In this document: in pieces, positions 57,413 to 64,000 of the stretch
How the letters are laid out: every line of letters starts with the position of its first letter
Numbering within the stretch: the stretch's first letter is position 1
Assembly: GCA_001566295.1 (NCBI GenBank)
Contig: KQ964246.1
Coordinates: forward strand, 2,294,001 to 2,358,000
DNA length: 64,000 bases
Direction of reading: 5' to 3'
Origin: Microdochium bolleyi
Taxonomy: Eukaryota > Ascomycota > Sordariomycetes > Xylariales > Microdochiaceae
The notes under the pieces: model-generated
Told to the model about the DNA's origin: nothing
What the model saw: the letters and a program-made list of their open reading frames with translations, nothing else
The model's database searches: none
Translations under genes and position numbers: made by a program

Positions 57413-58445
57413 AGTCCTCGCTCCTCGCTGAATCTCCTAGTTGGTCAGGCCATGGGACATCCATGACGCTCGAGCTCTGCTGAGATTGACTACGCGTGGT
57501 CAGCAGAATGCATGCGTCGGAGCTGCCGAGAGGCCAAGCCTTGCACTGCAACACACGCTCCTTATATTTCTTCCGCGCGAAGTGATGCCGGCGACAATGA
57601 CCACACCAGTATCTATGCTCGCTCTCCTCTAGTTCGCGTGTCATACCTACGTTGGTCCTCACAACCCTGCTAATATCGATTGCACGTAGAGTGCGGGATC
57701 ATGCCCAGACTTTTGCTTATTCGGCTGTCTCACGTAAAGGTCGTCTTCAACAGGTCCCTGATAAAACAACCCTGCCTGCTCGCTCGATCGCCGGGTGGAG
57801 AGTCCACATGGGAAAATGCTCATTTCACACGTGGCAGTGGGCCAGAGCACAGGTGCAGGGGGTGGCTTCCCCAGGTCAGTTCTCATCACTCATTAAGCGG
57901 TCTGCGTGCGAAATTAAAGTATTGAATCCGCCAGACAGCCAAGCTGTGCGCGAGAAGAGGAGCTGACCTGTCACCGTGGGAAATGCTCCGCCGCCTCGCG
58001 AGCAAAATGTCCGGTGGCTCTAGTCCTGCAGGTTGCTGCTCCCCATTGCCAAGCCGCCACTATCAATGGGCTGCGATCATCATGAGCTCCATTGACAGGA
58101 CCCTGGAAACTCGGAGCCTGGAGGACGCTTTCCGGCTTGTTCCCTCGACTGCCCCTTATTCCCGTAGGTACTCTAGCGTATACACATGCAACCCACGGGC
58201 CAGCCATGTCCTGTAATCTCTGTGCTGATGACTACGCTACATTTGACAGATGAGCTGAGATGATATTGGATGGTGGCCAGCACGCGAGGAGCTTGAGCTG
58301 AGAAACGGTCCAGGTTTGCAGATGAAGCCACACCTGCAATGAGGGGCAGATGCCAATACCGGCCGAGGAAGGGCAGATTGCTCCTCCCAGCTCTCGTGTT
58401 CCACGACATGAATACATGCCCTAGTATGTACAATTAATTTCCCCT
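57413..58445. other. Gene-free region right of the transposon
   Basis: 1.0 kb between the transposon and the 3' end of the FMP42-like gene. It contains short frames only; the 3' UTR of the transporter gene is expected at its right end. Confidence 0.5.
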
Positions 58446-60361
58446 TCAGAACCCAGCAGGAGCGCCTCCTCCACCCGCAAAGAGAGGCTTCCTCCCGCGC
58501 CGCAGCATCCGCGCCTGCAGCCAGACGAACCCGACGAGCAGCACGCCAATCACCAGTCCCAGCGTCAGGAGGATCAGGTTGACGGGCACCGGGTTGCCCT
58601 CGAACGTGACGCGGAACATGTAGTCCAGCAGGCTCTGGCTGAAGTTGAGCACGCCCGCGAGGCAGATGATGGTGCCGTACACGGTGCCGAACGTGCGGAA
58701 GCCGAACACTTTGGCACAGTAGTCGCTGACCGCGGTGTAGTAGAAGGGCCGGTAAAGCACAAAGAGGACGATGTTGGCGTAGCCCGCCCACGTAAATGGG
58801 AGCACGCCGAGGATGCCGATCGCCGTGGCGACCGAAACCAGCGTCGCGAGGACCGCGACGGTGCTCGTGCCGTCGAGGATCCCGCCGATGAACGGGATCG
58901 AGATGATGCCGCCCAGCGGGAGCGCGAGGTCGAAGAAGTTGTTCATCTCGACGGCCTCGCCGGGGCTGCCGAGCAGGGCCTCGTACTGGCCCCGGATCGT
59001 GGCGACAAAGTAGTTGATGCGTGTCATCTGCACGACGGTGAACAGGCAGATGAGCACGAACCAGGGGCTGCAGAGCTGCTCCCACGCGGTGTTGGCGTGC
59101 ATCGCGCCCCAGACGCCGCTGCGCGCGTTCTTGGCCTCCTCGCGTGATATGTGCTCGCCCACGACCTTGCCCGTGGCGCCCTCGCCGCCGAGGAGCTCGT
59201 CGATCCCCTGCACGGCAGACTGGTGCTGCGCGCGCTCGCTGCGGCGCTGTTCCTCGCGCAAGAGGGCGGTCTGCTCGTCCACCTGGTCGTCCACGACGGC
59301 GTCTTCGTTATCCGAGTAGTAGAGGTCGGCCGTGCTGGCGCCGCGCCCGGCGGTAGGCACCGTCTGGATGTCCTCCACCATCTCGCCGACCGTCTTGTAC
59401 GACTGGCCCGGCAGGACCGTGAGCTGTGTGACGATGATGAGCACGGGTACGGCGAGGTACGCGAGGAAGAACTCGTGGTGGCCGAACGAGTCGCCCGAGC
59501 TCTCGTAGATCAGTCTGTACACGAGGAACAGTGCGCTAGAGGCATCAAACGCGCCCGTGAGCAGCGCCAGAATCAACCCGGACCTCCGGGGAAACGCGTT
59601 CGAGAGGTGGTACGAGGCGATGTATGTAAACGGCCCGCCGAGGGCGAGGAACAGATAGCCCACAAGGAACCCGTCGAAGGGGAGGTCGGCGGCGAAGCTG
59701 AGCATAAGGCTGCCCGCGGCGAGGAAGCAGGCACCCGTGAGTCCGCACACACGGGGCCCGTAGTGGTCGAGGAGGGCGCCGATGGGCAGAGCCGCAATGT
59801 TGGTCGCCACGGCGGCGACGGTAAACATGAAGTTGAGGTGCAGCTCGATGCAGGTGTTGTCGTTGTTGCACACGTCCCGGTACGCGCCTTCCTTCTTGAG
59901 GACAGGCTTGATGGCGGCGTAGCCGAAGACTATGCCCGCCGCGAGGAGGCAATTTATGACGGTGACAACGACCTGGACTGTTTTCAAATAAAGACAACAA
60001 GGTCAGCCTCGAGTGCTCAAGATGAGGGTTCTCCATCACGTTCTGCCACACTTCTCTGGGGGACTGGGTATTACTCACGGATTCGCTTCCACTGCGGCAC
60101 CTCGAAAGCTCCCACGGTCTGCTGCGGTTGCTGCTGGCTTACATCGTCGAATCCGCCACCGCCGTCATTGCCGGAGCTGCTGGGATATCCCGGATCCCAC
60201 GACTCGGGGAGCGGGTTGAAGGTGATCTTGCGGGCCCTGAGCGACGCCGTGCCGATGGACGATATCGACCCGCGCCTTGACCCCTCGATCTGAGCTCCGT
60301 CCGCACTGCCGCCGGGGATGCCCAGGAACGTCTCGAGCGAGGCAACTCGCGGTAACGACAT
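58446..60361 (-). CDS. MFS transporter, FMP42 / SLC43-like
   Basis: 604 residues from two exons on the minus strand, 60361-60079 and 59977-58446; the intron 60078-59978 runs GTGAGT...AACAG. The first exon is a cytosolic Ser/Gly/Gln-rich tail ending VPQWKRI. The second begins at helix 1, LQVVVTVINCLLAAGIVFGYAA in outline. Then comes the short luminal loop with two Cys (VCNNDNTCIEL) before helix 2, and the MFS loop motif DHYGPRV. A long acidic cytosolic loop separates helices 6 and 7. The C-terminal half has RINYFVATIRGQYEALLG and the TAVSDYCAKVFGFRTFGTVYG block. This matches fungal FMP42-like proteins, relatives of the animal SLC43 amino-acid transporters; the yeast member has no firm substrate, so none is assigned here. 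Confidence 0.87.
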
Positions 60362-62569
60362 GGCTGCGAGCTGTCCTCGGTGCTGCTGCCGGCTGATCCT
60401 TTAGCAGTTTCGTTGAGGGACAGCGTGCCTCCCGTGGCTGCTGGTTGCGGGGGGCAATCGTCCGTCCGTCTGCCTGACGGGTGACGAGCCACTCAGTCTG
60501 CAGATTGTTGGTGGCTGTGGTCTTATCGGACGATTGTGACAAGCTCTTCGTTCCGTGATCTGAGAGGGGTCTAGCTTTTGCTCGGCTGGACAAGGGACCA
60601 GGTCGGCTGACGTCGATGCTGTCCAGAAGTATAACGGAGTCTGGTATCGCGGGATAAAGCACGTCGAATATATTCGCGATAGTATCGGGTGACGGATGAA
60701 ATGTGCAAATGCGACGGAAACCACAAGAAACCAGGTCCGTCCGGGAGAATGCCTACAGAGGCCCAGCTTCTTGGCAGAACGGCTGATGAATAAATACGAT
60801 TACGCACACACACACAGATAGCCAACCAAGGAGAGAGAAAGAGACACCACACAGGAACGGAGACGCTGCCGAGGCTGCCTTATCATCCGCAAATAATCAA
60901 GTCCTGCAGGCGACAGAGACAAGGGGACGGGGAGATAGAATAGATAATGACGCCGCCGTTGTGGATAACCTTGACGCCCCTGCTGTCTAAGCGCCACTCC
61001 TTGACGCTATCTGCGTGTTGTGGGGAGGGGTCGGGACGGCAGCTTATCCGGCTGCATACATGAAGACCCAGACTTTCCTGTCCTTGTTCCTGGCTGGGGC
61101 CGTCTCTTAGCTGCTGGGCGGGGGGCCGGTGGCTGCGGGCACGTCAATGTGAAGTGTCTTGGGCAAGGCAGAGAAATGCTGAAGAATGGCAACGGAAACC
61201 ACGGAGAGGACAACAGAAGAAGAGACTGAGAACCCGGCAAGGCAGACAGCGGGACAGGACCACGGACATCCTGCAATGAGATGCTGTGGAAAACGCCATT
61301 CCTCACCCCAAAAAATATCGGCGGTCTCGTGACGCCTGAATTCAAAGTATGCTGACGTTGCAGAGCCAATGGATGGCATCACCATGACAATGCAGCGACC
61401 GAACTCCCCCAGCCCACCTTCTTGCGTGTGGTCTCCCGTCCCGGCAAGTTTCCCGCGGCCCCACCACCACGGGTGAAGTGGTCCGCCCTGAGAGTGGGAG
61501 GATATGCCACACTTCACGTCAACTCTGTCATTGGAAATGCGGGCTCGTGCTAGTTGCTGTCGATTTCTTGTCCATGCTACCTAGTGCAGTAATAAGCTAA
61601 AAACGCCGAGTGAGACGAAGACAGCCTGTCGAGACACCGCAGTCTGCCAAGCTGGAGCGCAACGGCCTTGGCTCTCACGTACCTCCTCCTCGTCGCACCT
61701 CGAGGCGGAATGACAAGCTGGAACACGCGCTAGCAACGGATAGACCCTCTAAACAAATAAAGTCGATTTCGACGGAACGTCCATCGCCGGATCAGAATGA
61801 GCATGATCCTCGACGTCACCACGCACCAGTTCCAGGCCCGCTCGTTCGCTGTTTAAGCATCACATCTCAGCCCAGTGCCGTGCCGTGCCGTGCCGTGGCC
61901 TCGCCCACCGACCCCGCGTTTCGTTCGTTCGTTCATCCATCCGGGGTACCACACCACCGCACACCACACCAGGCGAGAGAGAGCAGCCTGCATGAAGAGG
62001 CATGCAGTGCCGCATGCCAAATGCGGGGAAGAAGTGATCTCATGCACGTGAGGTGTGGGTGGACGGCGGCGGGAACAACCACGTCAGCATGCAGCTGCTG
62101 GTCGTTTGCTGCCGCGTGTAGCTGTTTTCCGGGCATGACGACACGAGAGACCGGGCTATACGATTCACTCGACGGCAAGCAAGCGTGCGAGTGTAGTCCC
62201 TCAGGATTACCCACCATACAGTAATGATCACTAAATCTTATATGAACTCAAGAGGCCATCCAAGGTTCGACTTTTGAACGCACGGATAGCTACGCAACGA
62301 ATGCAACGTCTAATTCAACAGGAGGAACTGGACATCAGTAGACGACAGTACACAATAGCAATTATATTCAGTATCCACCCCTCCCGACCATCGCGGCAAC
62401 CCAATAAAAGTATGTAATGCTTGGAAGTGAAGATTGCGGTGGCGTACATGGCACAAGATCAGTCGTCAGGTAAAAAACAGCATAGCTTGTCGAAACACAG
62501 TATCGCAAAATGGCTGCAAAGAGAAAATCCCCTCCTTTTCCCCAACTATATCGACAACGACTAGAGATC
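60362..62569. other. Gene-free region upstream of the FMP42-like gene
   Basis: 2.2 kb between two minus-strand genes. It contains an AC dinucleotide run near 60806-60819, a TGCCG pentanucleotide repeat at 61876-61895 and TCGT repeats starting near 61920. No coding gene was recognised. Confidence 0.5.
61876..61895. repeat. (TGCCG)4 tandem repeat
   Basis: Four perfect tandem copies of a five-base unit, followed 25 bp later by three to four TCGT units. Confidence 0.85.
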
Positions 62570-63861
62570 CTAGTAGAACTCAATGATGGCACCGCCGCTA
62601 CCGACACCGGTCTGTTGTTTCGTTCGTTAGTCTGGAACACATATCCATGAATCGGTATACGGGCAGTTTCAAGACTTACCGTGCAGCCCTTGGGGTCGCC
62701 AGAGCCGGAGTAAACGCCGTTGGTCACGGCGCACTTGATGGTCACATCGCCGCTCATGCGGACGTTGTAGTTGAGCTTGGCCGTGCTCATGGGCAGGTTC
62801 TGGAAGATGGACAGGTAGGTAATACCAGCAGTGCGGCCGGTGCCGATGATCATGGGGGCCCAGTTGCCGCACTCGTCGTGGTTCTGGGCGCAGTCCCAGC
62901 GGCAGCCGTCCTGGACAGAGACGCCCTGCTGGTTGGCGTAGTACTGCAGGGTGGTCTTCTTGTTCTGCCAGATGTAGTAGTTGGAGGTGTCGACGTTGGC
63001 CAGCTCGACCTTGGCACCAGGCTGGACATCGGTGGGGCACACCATGTTCTCGGTTCCGGGGTAGTCAGTGCGGCAGAGGGCGACGTTCTTGCTGAGCTTG
63101 CTGACGACGCTGACGCCACCGACGCCCTTCATGCAGAGAGTCTTGAACTCGGGACGGCTGAGCTCGAGCATGCCCTGGGCGTTGCAGTAGAGACCGCCGA
63201 TGGACTGGCCAGTGTTGCCCTGGCTCTTGGGCCACTGTGTCTTGACGTAGCCGGGAGGGCAAGAGTACGAGCAGTACGCGTTGCTGCGGCAGCCCATGCC
63301 GGCAATGGCCGTCTCGATAAAGCTGATGGCGGAGTCACCAATCTTGTAGTTGGGGACGTTCTGGATACCAGACCAGCCACCCAGACCCATCCAGCTGATG
63401 GGCATAGCACCGTAGCTGCTGGGGAAAGTCGAGCAGGGGACCTTGCCGGAGTCGAAGGGAGAATCGATACCACCGCCACCAACGGGGTAAGAGTCCTGCG
63501 CAGGGGCGGAGGACGAGGGAGCCGGAGAAGCGGAGGCCTGCTCGATGAACATGGCCTGGACCTCGGCGGAGGAGGAGGTGGTAGGCGCCGGGGGCGGGGG
63601 CGGCACGAACGTCGGGGTCGTTTCGCCGACGACGACGTACAGGCCGTTCTCGATGCCCTTGGCAGCCTCGGCGTCCTTAACGGGCTGGCCGTTGGCGAGG
63701 ACGTAGGCGGTGGCAGTCGCCGGGACGACGGTGGTCACGTAGTCGCGCTCAGCAATGACGGGGGAGCCAGCGCGCTTGTGGAGGTGCTGGTGGCCGTGCT
63801 GGTGAGGCTGGGCGGCAACGAGGCCCGCCGCAAGCGAGAGGGTCGCGATCAAGGACTTCAT
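62570..63861 (-). CDS. SUN-family secreted cell-wall protein (GH132, SIM1/UTH1-like)
   Basis: Two exons on the minus strand, 63861-62680 and 62611-62570 (intron GTAAGT...AACAG), 407 residues. The signal peptide is MKSLIATLSLAAGLVAAQ. A His-rich stretch precedes a Lys29-Arg30 kexin site. A Pro/Ser/Thr linker leads to the SUN domain from about residue 150. That domain includes GMGCRSNAYCSYSCPPGYVK, QWPKSQGNTGQSIGGLYCN, and the conserved Cys of VQDGCRWDC. The last 13-residue exon gives GSGGAIIEFY, the normal family ending. SUN proteins (yeast Sim1, Uth1, Nca3, Sun4) act in wall remodelling and septation and are classed as GH132 beta-1,3-glucan-active proteins. Reading through the intron would replace the conserved end, so the splice is favoured. 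Confidence 0.95.
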
Positions 63862-64000
63862 TGTGTTGGTTGGAAACGGAAGTTTTCTGCAAAGTTGTCA
63901 GTTAAGGGTGACACCACAACTACAAATCACATGTACACAAGCCATGCAGGAACCAGAGCCCATCCTTCAACTGGCCAGCCACTCCGAGTTTGTTGCGACC
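63862..64000 (-). promoter_or_regulatory. 5' leader / proximal promoter of the SUN-family gene (partial)
   Basis: 139 bp upstream of the start codon to the window edge. It should contain the leader and possibly a 5' UTR intron; too little sequence is present to define elements. Confidence 0.4.

Noticed and set aside
59151..60293. 380-codon open frame on the plus strand
   Set aside because: Antisense to the FMP42-like transporter and spans its intron; no recognisable domain.
1..64000. Secondary-metabolite gene cluster or defence island
   Set aside because: FAS beta here is the primary-metabolism type, and the transporters, hydrolase and regulators are not accompanied by PKS, NRPS, P450 or cluster-specific transcription factor genes. 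No CRISPR, toxin-antitoxin or phage features are visible.

Overview
The window is nuclear DNA of a filamentous ascomycete (Pezizomycotina, most likely a Sordariomycete). Most genes are cut by short introns of about 50-170 nt with GT/AG ends and CTRAC-like branch sites. Coding sequence is GC-rich, and the products are fungal: cytosolic FAS beta subunit, a group III G-alpha of the Neurospora GNA-3 type, a HOG1-type MAP kinase, a TOK-type potassium channel and a SUN-family cell-wall protein. No operons, CRISPR or bacterial features are present. I read 18 protein-coding genes, one intron-containing tRNA-Leu(AAG), and one decayed Tc1/mariner transposon with intact ends.

Layout. 1-4718: 3' three quarters of the fatty acid synthase beta subunit (+). 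5110-5982: SGNH hydrolase (-). 7442-8881: guanine deaminase (+). 9446-11119: monocarboxylate-type MFS transporter (-). 12161-12261: tRNA-Leu (-). 13263-13830: small secreted protein (-). 15328-18477: TOK-like two-pore K+ channel (-). 19667-20555: Mit_KHE1/MRX19-like mitochondrial protein (-). 22147-23217: four-TM protein resembling the phospholipase D regulator SRF1 (+). 24171-26838: cullin-1 (+). 27338-30566: BRO1/ALIX-type endosomal sorting protein (-). 32554-34420: mitochondrial DnaJ MDJ1 (-). 35522-36169: SAP30-like Sin3/HDAC subunit (-). 38041-40588: AVL9-like secretory protein (+). 41590-43319: HOG1 MAPK (-). 46077-49063: glycogen phosphorylase (-). 51503-52886: G-alpha group III (-). 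56022-57410: broken Tc1 element. 58446-60361: FMP42/SLC43-like MFS transporter (-). 62570-63861: SUN-family secreted protein (-).

The genes are mainly housekeeping and signalling. HOG1, glycogen phosphorylase and the G-alpha gene lie in a row on one strand between 41.6 and 52.9 kb. They belong to osmotic/stress and cAMP-nutrient signalling and to glycogen breakdown, a pathway such signalling usually controls. I treat this as a neighbourhood worth noting, not a proven functional cluster. No secondary-metabolite cluster or defence-type novel system is evident. The most unusual items are the transposon relic with all-TAG stops, a 17-nt cullin microexon, two genes whose splicing could change the protein C-terminus, and a tRNA-like sequence at 49.6 kb.

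Exon borders were read by eye from GT/AG sites, reading-frame continuity and protein-family knowledge. In multi-exon genes the exon lengths add up to whole codons, but no transcript data were available.
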